DNA of 64,000 nt from assembly GCA_022453515.1 (NCBI GenBank), contig JAJNNY010000051.1:186001-250000 (forward strand), given 5' to 3'. This stretch comes from Astrocystis sublimbata (lineage: Eukaryota; Ascomycota; Sordariomycetes; Xylariales; Xylariaceae). The translations under genes and the position numbers were made by a program. Of this stretch, positions 36,574 through 49,845 are shown in pieces; position 1 is the first letter of the stretch; the number at the start of each line of letters is the position of its first letter. The notes under the pieces are model-generated. The model worked only from the letters and a program-made list of their open reading frames with translations. It did not search any database and had not been told where the DNA came from.

Positions 36574-37636
36574 GATAAGGTAGGTAAGGGTGGTTGAAGA
36601 TTGCGACGTGGGCAAGATATGAACAAGAGTGCCTCAGGTCGCAATCACATGCCGGGAGGTAAGATGGGAAAAAAGTATTACGTCGGATGGGTCGAAGAAG
36701 GCGTTTTCCTCACATGACCACTGGGGAAGGAACCGGCATGCCAGTCAGCAATACACCCATCAATATGCGATGTTGTTTACTCTTCGTGTTGGTTGTCCAA
36801 GCTGGGTAACCAGTGCTGCGCTTGCGAGAGAAGTGAGCCTCGTGAAGATTGATAGGGAATGAGGAGTCGTTCAAGAGTATGGAAATGTCTGGAGGCTACC
36901 GCGCCCGGATGGGATCCGATTACGCGGTAGCCTCCCCCGGACTGCAATTTGCATTACGGCCATCGTCCCTGCATCCTGCGAATGTAAATGCCGGCTCGTG
37001 CTCGCTCGTGGGACGAACTGTGCTACACTTGAACACAGAGTTTAATTGATGCTAACTCGAGTAGGTTTGTCAAACGGGTCAGGAGCGGGCCTAGCGTGGA
37101 CTAATACGGCTCATTTGTCAGGGTCCTGTCAAGGGTGCAGGAAGTGGCATGGTGGATCTCGAAATTGCGCTATGAGAAAGGGGGCCATTTCTTAGATCGC
37201 TTCGAAGATCCATCCCACTTAGGAGTTAAGCTTAGGTAGATTGAAATACATCTAGCTTCCCAGTGTTAGAGAGCCCCGAGGTCCTCAGACCTAGCTAAGT
37301 TGTTTCCAATATCAGAGGAAACTGCAACAGGGACATGAACCAGTCCACCTAACCAATTGATACTGCCCTCTCATTTTGAAACCCACATGAGGCCTCCATC
37401 CTTTCCAAGTTTACGCTCACAGAGGAAAAGACTGCCGGATGCACGCATGTTCCAGTTCACGCAAGTGCAAAACATGAGAGATAAAACCGGATGTTCATTA
37501 TCAAGTCATCAGGATAGAGCTCAAGTGCATCCTGTAAAGGGGCACTTCATGAGTCATGATATCATGTCGTATCTCATGCGGTGCTGTAGCCTCGTGCTAC
37601 AATTGCTTCTGCGTACCCTAGGGTCCTCGATACGAA
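36574..37636. other. Intergenic, no gene recognised
   Basis: About 1 kb upstream of the four-span protein and downstream of the MFS gene. Only short frames. Confidence 0.4.
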
Positions 37637-39500
37637 TTAACGTCCATTTGCGTCTTCCGCCGCCTCATCCGACAACAGACGTTCCGACTCAGCGTCCTCT
37701 GCAATGATCTCGCTGTTGAGCGGTGGGAAACTGGAAAACAACAGGATCGCGACACCAACTATAGCGACAGCCTAATTATCACCATTAGCAAGGGTACGTG
37801 AACGACGATAGACGGAGTAATCGTACAGCATTGCAGTAGAACGTCATATATGACTTTCCGAGATCGGCGAACGACGAGAAGATGAACCCAAACAGTCCCA
37901 TCGTGGACAGGGTGGCCGAGTACTCCACGAGAGTCATGGCCTGTAGCGCATCGGCCTTGCGGTTCGCCGGCACCATCTCCGTGAGCACGCCTTTCGCCGC
38001 AGGGGCCGAGCCTGATGCAAGCGGCAGCAAGGACCCAACTGTATACTACACATCAGTAACTGCATCTCACTAACTCTAGAGCTATTGATCGAATGAGTGC
38101 TTACCGAGATAGATGTGCCACCCTTGAGTGGCGAAAGCCGAAGATGTCGTGATGATGCCATCGACCAAGAGACTCCCTCTCAGAAAGAAAAGGTCAAACC
38201 CGGCACCCTGCGTGACGGCGACCGGCTTCGGCGCCTTGACTGGCTCCTCATGCTCACCCGCAGCTGCCGGCATAGGGTCGATGTCGCGTGGCTCCGTGGG
38301 TAGTGGCGACTCTGGCGACGAGTCGGTGTCGGGCACGTCGGATTTCTTGAACACATGTCGCCCGAACGCGATGATGCGCGGGAACACGAACATGAGGAAC
38401 AGGCCTCGCACCATCGAGTTCATAGAAATAAGCAAGCTGTTGTCCGTCGAGGAGAATCCGAATGCTGTCATGGAGTACAGCTGAATCAGCGTCGGAGCGA
38501 AGCCGGTCGCCAGGACCCCGACGAAGATGCCTAACGCTAGGAAGATGATCCCGTAGTGTTTCACTATACGGCCATTTGCCAGCCTCATCTTTTGGGGGCC
38601 CAGAACCTTCAAGACGCCCAAGAACCCGAAGAAGCCCTTGGACTTGGCGGCGCTATTGTCGGATGAGAGGTCTTTCGGGTCGATGTACGGGATAAACGAT
38701 AGGACGTAGGCAGTGCAGACTAAGAATGACACCCCGGCAACTTCGAATGGCGCGTCGATTCGGATATGCTCAGCCAGCAGGCCGCCCAGCATTAGTCCCA
38801 GAGCAACACCCAGCATGAGAGTCCCCTGAAGTCGTCCGAACATCGCAGTTCTTTCCGATGGCTCCGTGATCTCCGCGACAATCGTGTTCAATATGAGAAT
38901 GTAGCCCGCAGGTCCTCCCCAGACTCCCATCAATTGGCTCAGCTGCATTATGATGATTCCGGTGCGAGCGCCAATGAAAAGCGCCCCGGCCTGTATAGCG
39001 ACTCGGATCGCCGGGAAGAAAGTCTGAATCGCCAGGGCCTTCTTCGGGCCATACTTCCTCATCTCCCAGCCGGCCACAAACAGATTCGTGATTCCGCAGA
39101 GCACGGTAGCTGATCCCATGATGGCGATCTGGGCAGCCGCCCCGCTGTCGATCTCGTGCCGGGCGCAACGATCGCCGTCTCCTTCGAAAGGCGGGTTGTG
39201 CTTGTAGAACTCTTCGCATACCATCACGTGGAAGGTGTACATGATACTACGTATGAGGGGTTAGATGGGAGGGCGACCTCGCCGAACAAAGGATGGATAT
39301 AGGTATCATGTATCGTATGAATGAATGGTAGTCAGTACTTACGGAGTTTGTGTATAGCTGAATGAGAGTGATATTATGAATCCGCCAAAGAGTATGAGGG
39401 TTGCGCGCGAAAACAACGATGCTCGCGACTTCGTCTTGGTCGGCTCGCATTCCCTCTCCCTCTCCCCGATGAGGGGCGTCGTCTCATCATCAGCAGCCAT
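37637..39500 (-). CDS. Major facilitator superfamily transporter
   Basis: Exons 39500..39343, 39246..38105, 38038..37827 and 37771..37637 encode 548 residues; introns 55-96 nt, GT-AG. About 12 transmembrane helices. The first follows an acidic, charged leader (MAADDETTPLIGERERE), and the EMRKYGPKKAL loop between helices 2 and 3 is the MFS motif-A position. A long Pro/Glu-rich cytosolic loop separates the two six-helix halves (about residues 330-385). The C-terminal tail is acidic. Plasma-membrane or vacuolar export or import of a small solute is expected; the substrate is unknown. The frame is intact. Confidence 0.88.
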
Positions 39501-40151
39501 TGGGCCTAATACCCTGAACTCTGATCAATTGAACAATACTTAGGTAGTGTCGCTCACTCATACGAATCATGGAGAGCCTCAAAGTACAGTTCTGTATTGA
39601 GATATTCTAGATATGAGTAAGTCTCAGTCTAAAATACTAGTAGGTACAACTCAATGAATTCGGCAAGACCCAACCTCTCTCAACAAAGTATAAAGATTTC
39701 CGGCTATCTACTATCAGCTGGCGCGCCCTCCCAATCCGTACATGTCGGTCTGCGTGTCTGCGATGATGTGCATAGCTGCAAGGCCCATAAAACCCCAACG
39801 GTCTATAGATCCCCACCGATCTAGTCGCAATGGGGCAGGTGGTGACATGTATGAATGAATTGATTCGTCCAATTGGCGCATCGCTTATCAATCTCGAATG
39901 CTGCGCCGCCCGTATCTTTGATGGCTTTCCAGCTGTAAAGTCCGACGCGTTCCCGTATTCGTCACCCGCCCATCCGGCGTCATATCATCTCCAGTATTCG
40001 ACAATCGCAACAACATGACATCTAGCACAACAACAACAACGTCAACACCAAGATGGAAGCTGACTAGCCATATGTTGTTCCATTCTAGTGAAGATGCGAT
40101 TTCCTATGATAGCATTAAATTGCGTCTCAACGACGTGTTCTTGATGTCTTA
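39501..40151. other. Intergenic, no gene recognised
   Basis: Promoter side of the MFS gene and 3' side of the deaminase-MYND gene. No coding support. Confidence 0.4.
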
Positions 40152-43120
40152 CTAGCCTCGCAAATACGTCGTCGATTTCCCATTATAATACGTCGTCCGT
40201 CGTTGAATGCCTGTGCCTAGAAAAGCCGTCCTTCTCATCATGAATCTGAGCGCATCCTCCTCATATCGCGCTGGAATTGTTATTGTCGACTTCGAATCTG
40301 TTTGCCGCAATTCTGGCGGTATATCTTGCTCTGCCACGGACTCGTCACGGAGTTCCAGAACGTCTACGACCATGCCTTTGAGATTCTCGGGGAAGTCTTC
40401 TAAAGGATAATCGTTTTCCAGAGCCTCGTGCGGAACCTTCAGTTGGCCTAATGTCCCCTCGAGGAAACTGGCAAGGGTCCCGCTGATGCATGCTTTGTGA
40501 AGCAGCATCTCGTCTAAACCCAGCGAGAAATAGTCTTGGTACATTTCTTTAAGATGCTGCCCTTCCAGGGCGTTATTACAGCGACTGAAGCAGTAATCGA
40601 CCATGACTACCTGGATGAGATTTTGGACGGCCGTGGTGTCTGTGCCGCGTTTGAGCTCCCAGACACTTTCACACCGCCCGTCCCTATTTCTGCTCATGAA
40701 ATCCCTGAGATTGCGCAGCCTGGCGACTCTGTTTTCCAAGCCGTACTTATCGAATAGTTCGATCAAGGTCCCGTTTTTCAGTGAATTCCAGAATTCCTCG
40801 AACTGACACCTTTGGATCAGGGTAGCATAAGCCCCCTGTATATCATCCAGGCCTTGATTATCGGGCGCCGTACAATAGCCAAAAGCCAACCAGTTGTCTT
40901 CGGTCACAGCAGGGCCAAAGCCGTGCAACATTTGGGTGTAAAAAACGTAGGAACGTCGTTTTGCCCTAGGAGTGAGGCTTTTTACCCCACAAAGTTGGTC
41001 TTCTTCACGAAGGTGGTGTTTAGCCATATTCCAATCCAGACCTTGAATGGCATGGCTTCTGAACTCTGATTGATTTTTGATCCACGTCAAGTCTTCTGGA
41101 TGAAGAAGCCCTCGTTGTGACATTGGCTAGCCTCGGAAGCAAATAAATCCTTTCAACTTGTCTGTTTTCAGTGCTTCGCGGAGTTCATCATCACCTACCC
41201 CGCCCCCTTTGATCAGGACAGAGTAGATTCCAAACAATCGTTTCCTATCAAAAGCAGATGGGAAAGAGCAGAACCCGAATGCTTTGGCTGTATCCTCGTC
41301 TGGTATTTCGTCCATTTGGCATGCTTGCACGAGGTAATCAGCCGCATCTATAGGCCTCCCAAGGTTACAGAAAAACTTGTGGATGTGTGCGTGCGCCCGA
41401 CGACAAGTCGTATCACAATATGCCACTGAGCGGCATTGTTCGCAAGGAAAAGCGACTCAGACACTGACCGGCATTGCGAACAAGCCTGTAGACTTACTGG
41501 GACGTGATCTTGAGTCCCGGTGGCCGCTTCACTCTCCTCGAACACTTCAAGTGGCTCAGGGTTCTCGGGACAAATATCCTGCGATATGTCGACAGCATTA
41601 ACTGCCTCTTGATGCCTGAAGAATACAGGGAAATGAAGTCAGTTGGCACATATTAATTAAAGTCAGTAATTAGAGTAGTCATCACGTACCTCAAGGTTCT
41701 TACTCGTTTCGATGTGGATTGCCAGAACTCGGCTTCTCGCTGTTGACGTCCGGGGTCTGGTATGGATTCAGTGAACAATGTGCGCGTTGTGGGGTATGGT
41801 GCTGATATTGGTGCAGCCAGAAGAGATTCCTTCTCAGCGTCTCTTCCTTTCGGCACTGGCTTGTGCAGATCGTGATGGAGCACATTTTGAAGATTCTCGA
41901 CCACGGCCTGAAAACTTTGTGCATTCGCCGGTAGGATAGGCAGAGAGGAAGGTAATGTCCATTGAGGATATATCTTGCCGTGGTTGCCTCGAGTACCGAA
42001 GCCTCCTATTTGGCGGATGACATGCCCACACAGATAACAAGTCTTCTTACTCACGCCGAGATACGGCACAGCCGCCTCTTCTAGACCCCCATGACTGAGC
42101 AGATGTATCAAAACGTTCATCTCTGCATGAACCCATTTGGGCTTTTCCATTTCCGATGTAATTCTGCCTTGCAATTTTGGAGACGTCGGAATCTTGATGT
42201 CTTTCAGCATCTTTGCTGAAATAGATTTAGCAGGGTACCCAGCGAGTAAATGAAATCTGATGCGCTTGAAGTACTCGACTTCCTTCGCTAGTCTGGCAAA
42301 CACTTTCGCACAGCGTAGAGGTCGCTCGATAAACCCTAGTACATCGTTAATCCTTCTTGATCTGGAAGGTTTGGCTCTGAAGATATCCTGGATCGTGCTA
42401 TAGAAATTGGCGTTGTCGGAGATCTCGTTGACAACGCAAACGAGTTCTGTCGCAGAGATTCTGTCAGACTCAAAAGCAGTGCATGTTTCTTGGAAGAATG
42501 GGAGTTGCGTTTCACCGCCTTCTAAACCCAAAAGCTCCTTGACGTGAAACTGAATTCTTGGCTTGTAATACTCTGTCAACATAGCAAAGAGCTCGTACGG
42601 ATGGGATTCAGAGACATCTGCATGACCTGTCAGTGTTGGGCTTTCATGGGTACAAGAGATGGGAACGACCCGTACCGCGGGAAGATATCTTTTCCAGTAA
42701 AGTGGCCAAGCGTTCGAGCAGGGCGGTATCCTTTTCGGACCATTTTGCATCTCCATTACGAGCAACGAACATCGTGACCTCCTCTTCCTGCACGACCATA
42801 GCCGTGCCAGTTATGTATCGTGGATCCTTTTTATAGCATAGTATCTCTGCGAGTCTGTCGAGAAAACCCTTCGTGAGCTCGAGATTACCATTAGTAAGTG
42901 AGATAGCATGATCCGTTGGCGCTGCCAAATCGCCCATCATCAAGTTTTTGTGGTCATCTGATACGTCGCGTACTCCGTCGAGGGGCTCTCGCTGTTGTTG
43001 TCGGGTCCAACAAGAGACCGCCAGGAAAGTGATCTTGGATTCGATTTCTGGGCGAAAATGCCACCTCGGAGTTGGTGTCTGCTCTCTTGAGCGCTGCTCT
43101 TGGACAACGACATGCGTCAT
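40152..43120 (-). pseudogene. OTT_1508-like deaminase joined to MYND finger, interrupted
   Basis: Exons 43120..42676, 42626..41690 and 41615..40152 (introns 49 and 74 nt). The deaminase domain has HAE (about 315-317) and Cys345-x2-Cys348 in KKTCYLCG, followed by HGKIYPQWTLP: the zinc-binding signature of fungal OTT_1508-type nucleic-acid deaminases. Downstream is a MYND finger (ACSQCRSV, then CEQCRSVAYCDTTC and HKFFC). Its two halves lie in different frames; the shift is at about 41445-41452 in a short T/C run between the second and third cysteines. A second lesion, an in-frame TAG (41127..41129), precedes a conserved-looking C-terminal domain of about 320 residues. The rest is open. Pseudogene, or two sequence errors. 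Targets of such proteins are unknown. Confidence 0.8.
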
Positions 43121-44909
43121 TATTGAGACTTTGATGGTCGCTTATCAACACAGATGTTGTCGCTGGAAGGGAGGTCAGTATTGAAAACAGCCGCTACAAA
43201 ACCATTTGCAACTTGACTTCAAATCAGGATGCCGACCAATCCCATGATGCGGGGTAGAAGCTCAGAAATGCAACACATGCTGGTAACACCCGAGACTCGG
43301 AGTCTTCGTGCTATCGGACGCCTGCAGACGCAATAGTTGTGAGCCATTCAGGAGGCAGGACAACACGTGGCTTGCACATAATTGTACCGAAATCCCGCCA
43401 GATGCGTGTCTCATGGAAGCACCATCTTCCTCATTGTGAAGCCGCTCACGGAAGCGACGGGGGATCTCAGGCCATGTTCAAAAGGACCGAGGGCTCTGCA
43501 CCCGTTCTCAGGATTTGCGATCATTGGCCGAATTGCCACATCGCCCTCAAAAATGAGATGGTCCATCTTCCATCGTGACTGTTTCGAAACGCGATTGGGG
43601 TGTGACATCCAGGGAGGGTGTAATTTGATGGTCAGCATTGCAAGTGGGATGCTAAAGCTTTAAGATATGATACCTACTCTCCCGGGCACCCGGGAGAAAG
43701 GACGGGGTCCAGAAGAGTGTTGCATTGGGAGAGGTTACTGGTCGGCCGAACGTCCCGCAAAAGCCGGAGTACGTAGATTCTAGGCTACACTGTGCCTTCC
43801 TTGAAGACGCTCCTTCCACCTCTGCCCAACATTGAAGTCAATTACCCCTCTTGTCAGGTAAGTGCTGTCATCTGGGCAATGCGGTGTAATCAATGGACCT
43901 TAGACGAGTCAGTCAGATGCCACTTAGTTATTGCAGCCTGACAGGAGCTACTTATTCCATTAACCAACACACCGTGGACAACTTGGATATAACCGACTCG
44001 TCCACATCTAATGCCATTCACTCATTAACCACATCTCTCTACTCACAATAGTGTAAATTCAATTATAGCCATATCAAATGCAATGACACATTAAGCATCA
44101 ATATATGAAATTGCTGAATGTATATAATAATTCGGTCAATTCTAAAGCAGAACGAGTCGGCATTGTGATAGGATGTGTTGAAGTTGACTTAGATGAATGA
44201 GATCATTTGGTGGGCAGTATTTATTTAGTCACTGTGCATGTCACTTAGCCCATGACACATAATATGTGACCACAAGTTCAACTACAACTTTTTTCCGTTA
44301 ATTCGTGTAACTGGTTGTGAAATCCAGATGGTGCATCTCACCTTTTAGTACCAGGTATGACTTCTAGGTTCATGGCGATGATTGATAGCACTGTGCCAAA
44401 TGTGAGTGTTGAGAAGGAGCGAGGGTCGACCTCATGAGATCCAGGCCCCCAGGTTATGAGGCGTGCACGATGCGAAAGGTGCTAGAAAAAGCGCTGTGGG
44501 CCTCGGTCAGCAGCAGACGCCCGCCACCCCAGGCGGTTTCCAGCGGCATTCCGTGCCTGATTGGCACCTGCCTAGCGCAACCGGCGCTAAAAGTGTAAGC
44601 CTGCAATCGAGTTGGCAGGTGCCCATGCGAATGCTCATCTAGCAGGCAGTCGCTACGCATGATTCTTGATTCTCGGATGTCTAGCTGCCTGGTTGAGTTT
44701 CGCTCACGTCGAACAATCAAACATGAACATCTCCATTCGCTACCAAACTCCCTCGCGTCTTTGTTCATGCCACCCCGTGCATCCGTTGCAAAGCAGCTTC
44801 CTCAGTCCTTGAGCAGGACATACCTCAGTTGCTGAGTCGCTACATGGATACGACAATGCGCTTACCCGCGAATCTGTGGCTGCATCCTTAGCGTACTGAC
44901 GTCTCTACC
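43121..44909. other. Divergent intergenic region
   Basis: About 1.8 kb between the 5' ends of the deaminase-MYND and the SNM1/Artemis-like genes. It contains the inverted repeat TCTCCCGGG-CA-CCCGGGAGA at 43678-43697. No gene supported. Confidence 0.45.
43678..43697. repeat. Perfect 9-bp inverted repeat around CCCGGG
   Basis: TCTCCCGGG and CCCGGGAGA separated by CA, within the shared promoter region of two divergent genes. Either a regulatory site or a cruciform-prone sequence; no direct evidence for either. Confidence 0.45.
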
Positions 44910-47158
44910 ATGTCAACATTCAAGGGCGTGATATCTGAGTTCCCCGGAATAATAGGTTTGTCCACGAGGACTGCAGTAGCGAGGATCCTATCTGACGTAC
45001 CACCAACACAGTTGACTATTTCCGTCGACAGCCTGGCGTCGCGACACCGCTTGCCTCGTTTCTCAGCCATGTACATAGTGACCACCTCGTTGGCCTGGAA
45101 ACTTTCAATGGAACTTTGTGAGTGCAACCAAAACCTCATTGATCTAAGATTTATCCTGATAATTTGAAGCATCTACTGTTCGGCAGCTACGAAAGAGATC
45201 CTTCTCCGCTTGGAGAAGTCGTCTGTGCGTTTGAACCATGCGCGAGGGATCCTCGAAGACCCCCGGCAGCAAACCTATCGACACCTCGAGAAGAAGCTCA
45301 AACCAATTCCGCTAGATACACCGACCATTATCGAACTAGAACCCGGAAGGAACATACAGGTTACACTTCTATATGCTAATCATTGCGTGGGGGCTGTCAT
45401 GTTCTGTGAGTCAAATTCAGACGAAATGTACTGTTTCGACTGACCTGAAAGTCCAGTGTTTGAAGACGCCAACAATGCTGTACTGTATACCGGGGACATT
45501 AGGTGTGAGCCACGCTTTGTCACTGCGATTACGGAAAACCCAAACATGATTGAGTACTCATCACGCCTGAGAACCCTCGATCGGATTTATCTGGACACTT
45601 CAATCGTCTACGACTACCCTCTCCAATCCAAAGCGGATGGGCTCCGAGAGATGCTAGGGAAGTTGCAACATTATCCCGATGACACAGTCTTCCATTTTCA
45701 AGCCTGGACTTACGGGTAAGAGTGCAGAGCTACTTCGGTGACCTATCCTAACTTTCATGCAGTTACGAGGAAGTCTGGATTGCGTTATCTAGAGCCCTGA
45801 AATCCAAGGTATGGCTTTCCGTCAAGGTGGTTTCAGGAACTAGGTCTAACCTCATACGAGATTCATGTCGATGACTATCAAAGAAGAATATTCAGATCCT
45901 TGGCCACTAAATCAACGGACAATAGGTGGGCAGCCCAAACACACTTGGCTAAGGAAGCACCTGCCCTCGTCGGTTTCACCTGCGCCAACAATCAGCAGGA
46001 GGGGTGTCTGACCCGAAACGAAAATGTCAGGGTCCACAGCTGTGGGAGAGGCATGGGTTGTAGCGTTGTAGACAACCAACCAGTCGTCTGGATTCGCCCT
46101 ATCGTCTCCCACCTCGTGAACGGAACGGATGTGATGGAAGTAGGCATTGGTGGAGGAGGCGAGGACCTAGCACGACCCATGACCTTGTCAAACGAAGACA
46201 TTGTGGATATCCTCGAACTGTAAGTTGGTATCTTGAAAAGGTGAGGCCTGCGTCTCAGCTGACTATGGTCTCTATCAGCGACACATTCCCACCGGAGATA
46301 GGCCCGTACATACGCATGCTCAAAAAAGCTCAAGGAACGGGTCGGGATCTCAGCTTCATCGATGATTTTGACGGTCCAGCAGAGGAAGCGCTTCCTTGGC
46401 TTATACAGTTGCTATGCCGAAAACTTGAGAATATGCACAATCCGCTTCATCAAAACAATACAGCCATTACGGATGCACCACTCCCCGATGTCATATACTT
46501 TCCCTATGCGCGTCATTCCTCTCTACCCGAGCTTCGAGATTTCGTCGGGGCCTTCGACGTGAAGGACATTGTGCCTTGCACGTTCGATGCCGACACATGG
46601 TTACAGCATGGTTGGTCAATCAGGGGGCTCTTTGGCGACTTGTGCTCCGGGAATGAGCATGAGTATGACAGGATACTGGAACAAAGAGCTAAGCAGCTAG
46701 CTGTCTGGCAAATGACTGTAGGAAAAAGGGACCACGATAGTCAACAGACGACTGGGTCTACTCCCCATCCCTCGAGCCCCCCCTCAACTGTGTCAGATGA
46801 GGATTCCAAACCGAAGAGCTCGACACTGAGGCAGCGTGGGTCGCGAACCCACCCAAGACCAGATTCCCCTGTCCTCGGCGAACTGGAGGAAATGAATTGC
46901 GATTATGGAATATTCCGCGATGAACTCGTCGCAGACAACGTCACGGATCTTTACGGGAAGCTACATACTGCGCAATTCTGCGATCGACGTGAAGCAGTTA
47001 GGCGAGAAGCCTTTGCGATCGTGAAGAACAATATGGAGGGTGGATCGTGGGAGTCAATCGGCCTGATATCCACCACAGACCACCACACATACGATGACGT
47101 AGAGCTGGGCCGTGAACAGAGTCGGTCACCGGGCCACATGATGAAAACAGCAAATTGA
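44910..47158 (+). CDS. SNM1/Artemis-type metallo-beta-lactamase nuclease
   Basis: Exons 44910..44955, 45012..45117, 45170..45405, 45457..45715, 45763..45808, 45861..46219, 46279..47158 encode 643 residues; all six introns are GT-AG and in phase. Metal-binding motif HVHSDH is at 35-40, the third motif reads NHCVG (122-126, usually NHCPG) and YTGD places Asp144. A beta-CASP-like segment (FHFQAWTYGYEEVW) follows. The last 250 residues are acidic and Ser-rich with a conserved-looking end. The family trims DNA ends and hairpins in double-strand-break and crosslink repair in the nucleus. The frame is intact. Divergent from the deaminase-MYND gene. Confidence 0.9.
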
Positions 47159-47388
47159 GAAGAATTTAGATTGCCGCGATGTATCACATGCAGACAATAG
47201 TTCTTCGGTATCTGATGATGAGAGGTGTATGTATTGGGGGTTCTATCTACAATTGTCGCTACTCGCCACGACCGGGCTGGTATAATAGCTATCTACAAGT
47301 CTAACATACTGGGTAATCCTAAATCAAACGAGCAGAGATATTCAATCCTCAACCTCCAGCAACAACCAAATTATCAACCACCCCCTCG

Positions 47389-48804
47389 CTAGGTAGCGAA
47401 CTGTTTGAAGAATTCAGTCATGCGCTGCGCCCCATCCTCGGAGAACATCATGTTGTTCATAGAGATGCTCTCGACGACCTCCTCGGCCGATTTCTTGTGC
47501 ATCTCAGCCTCGTAAATGACGATGGCGCGCTCGATAGCCGCAGCATCGCTCTTCACGTCGTAGACCTCACCCTCCTTCGCCAGCTCAGCAGTCAAGCACT
47601 GAAACAATCTCAGCGCGTCGAACATGGCAAGGTTGACGCCCTCGCCACTCGGCAGCGCCACGTGCGCCGCGTCCCCCACGAGGACAACGCCCGGCGCACG
47701 CCTCCACGACCCTCCTTCAGAAGCAAGAGTGAAAGTCTCGGCCGGCAGATAGTACAGCGGCCACGCGCGCCACGGGCCCTCTGCCTTGACGAGGAACTGG
47801 CGCACGTGCGGGGCGAAAGCTTCGAAGCGGCTCAGGAGCGCGGTTCGGACTTTTTCGATATCGGAGTCTGAGGAGGAGAAATCCAGGTGGAGGTCGCCGC
47901 CGGGCCGGATGCAGCTTTCGTCGTCTTGCACGCCGCCGTAGACGCGGTACGAGAGATCCGAAAGCTGCTGTATGATGAGCAGGCGGCCTGCGCCGCAGGT
48001 TGCCGAGAGGCCTGGGCCCGCGAGATCGCGCGCTGCGGCGTATTGCGGGTTGGAGGGGTGGATGCGGCCTTCGATGTAGAATTTTCCGGAGTAGTGCGGT
48101 TTGGTGGGCGTTATCTAGAAAGGTCAGAGATCAGATTGGGCAGGGGTTTGCGTATGTGATGTGATGCGAGACGATCATGATTAGGTAGGTAGGTAGGTAG
48201 GATGAAAATAGGAAACGAAACGTACCAAAGGCCGCACTTTACTCCAAGCCCCGTCGGCGCCGACGACGAGGCGGAACCCACTCTCCTCGGACCCGTCCGC
48301 GAAGCGCAGGACATAGCCCGCCGCGCCCTCCACTCCCTCCCCTTCTTTCCGTTCCACGCTCTTCAGCACCTTATTCCACTGAATCCTCTCCTGAGGCACA
48401 GAGTCCAGAAGCAACTTCCGCAACTGCGCCCTATCGATCTCAGGTCTTCCATTCCCTTCTGAAAACCCTTGTTCTTTCCCCTCTACACCTCCCTCTGCCT
48501 CTCCTTCGCGAAAGCGATTCTCTCCTCTATAGTCCTGCACCGTGAAGACCTCCGCCTCATAGCGTGCATATTTATTGAATTCTTCCAACAGACCAGCCGC
48601 TTCGAGCGCGGCCTGTCCGTTCTCGCGGTGGATGTCGAGGGAGCCGCCTTGGTGGTGGCCTTGGGGTTGGGAAGATGCATCGCGCTCGTAGATTGTGTAT
48701 GGGATTCCGGCGTTGTGGAGGAGGCGCGCGAGGGTCAGGCCGCAGGGGCCGCCGCCTATTATGGCGATGGGGGCGGGGGAGGTGGAGGTGGAGGGTGGGG
48801 ACAT
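47389..48804 (-). CDS. FAD-dependent monooxygenase
   Basis: Exons 48804..48226 and 48114..47389 (111-nt intron containing a TAGG microsatellite) encode 434 residues. GGGPCG (17-22) is the dinucleotide-binding loop, GADGAWSKVRP the second FAD contact and VLVGDAAHVALPSGEGVN (336-353) the third. This matches group A aromatic hydroxylase/TetX-like flavoproteins, which hydroxylate small molecules using NAD(P)H and O2. The start is the first in-frame ATG (MSPPSTS); upstream only a TTG is in frame. Substrate unknown; no neighbouring biosynthetic backbone gene. Confidence 0.9.
48182..48201. repeat. (TAGG)5 microsatellite
   Basis: Five TAGG units inside the intron of the FAD monooxygenase gene. Confidence 0.8.
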
Positions 48805-49845
48805 TGTTTTGGTGGTTTGGCTGATTGATGATCTTTTGGTGTAGATGTTTTGAGAATTGGAGTTGAATTTGGATGAAAGTGTTGTAAGCAAATGCGACAG
48901 TGTAGGTATAACAGGTCGATGTAGTAGTCTCAAAGACGTGCTTGAGGAAGCTCGTGAGTATGAAACAGATGTGTGATGTGATATCCGAATGTGGTTGAAT
49001 GTCGAACGTCGAATGTCTTTGATCTATTACCTATGTCATCGTCCCAACCATCAATAAGTAGCCAAAGCGAGTCATGACAGCTAAGCTTTATAGATTGTCA
49101 GCTAGCTAGCTAGCTCACAGCCCTACCCATCTAGTGGTTTGCTACTCGTGCTACGGGAATATACTTCGTTTCCGAAGTCCGTCAGCAATGTCTCAATTTG
49201 ACAATATCGCATGATGAAACACGGCGATACGGGTGCGAGTCACGTAACGTTGGTTGCCTGAATATACTTACTGGTATTCAGCTGCCTAGTCACGGGTGCG
49301 AACCGTAGTCTAGGACTTCCGAGTCGTAGATGAGTCAAATCGTCGCGCCCGCAATGCCTGCCCGAGCCGTGGGTGGAGCCAGGTGTCCGGGACCGAAGGT
49401 GATCACCGGAACCGAGTGCAGATGTGGCATTCGAGTTGTTAAGCACTTCTAGAACGCTATAGCATGCCATTATCATTGATGGCCAATAGACATAATGAAT
49501 GATCTTGCCCTGCATCAGATGATTGATTCCTTCAGTCGTGAGATGCGATGCGTCACACAGGATTCCTGCCTACTGCTGACGAGCTAATTGATTCAGCAAC
49601 TGTTCTATCGGCGTTCCCCGTGGAATCAGTGAGAAGAATCTCGTAGCTGTCGCATGAATAATTAAATGCAATAAATGATATGTAAGTGATATGCTATGCA
49701 AAACTTCTCATGCGAATCTCTCGGTCTGGTACTGTCAACTCCCCCGAGATTTGGTGGTGCGCCCGCACACCTAAGCAGTAGCTTACAGCCCGCCAAAACC
49801 CCACAAACACAAACGCTACTGTATCGCACCACTCACCTCGCTCAC
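48805..49845. other. Intergenic, no gene recognised
   Basis: Holds a GCTA microsatellite at 49101-49115. The minus-strand frame at 49240-49515 has no protein-like features. Confidence 0.4.

Noticed and set aside
9739..48804. Secondary-metabolite gene cluster (P450, SDR, ALDH, MFS, FAD monooxygenase)
   Set aside because: The genes are spread over 39 kb among unrelated genes, and no synthase or pathway regulator is present.
48805..48933. Mitochondrial-presequence-like extension on the FAD monooxygenase
   Set aside because: The extension begins only at a TTG; the first ATG in frame is at 48804.
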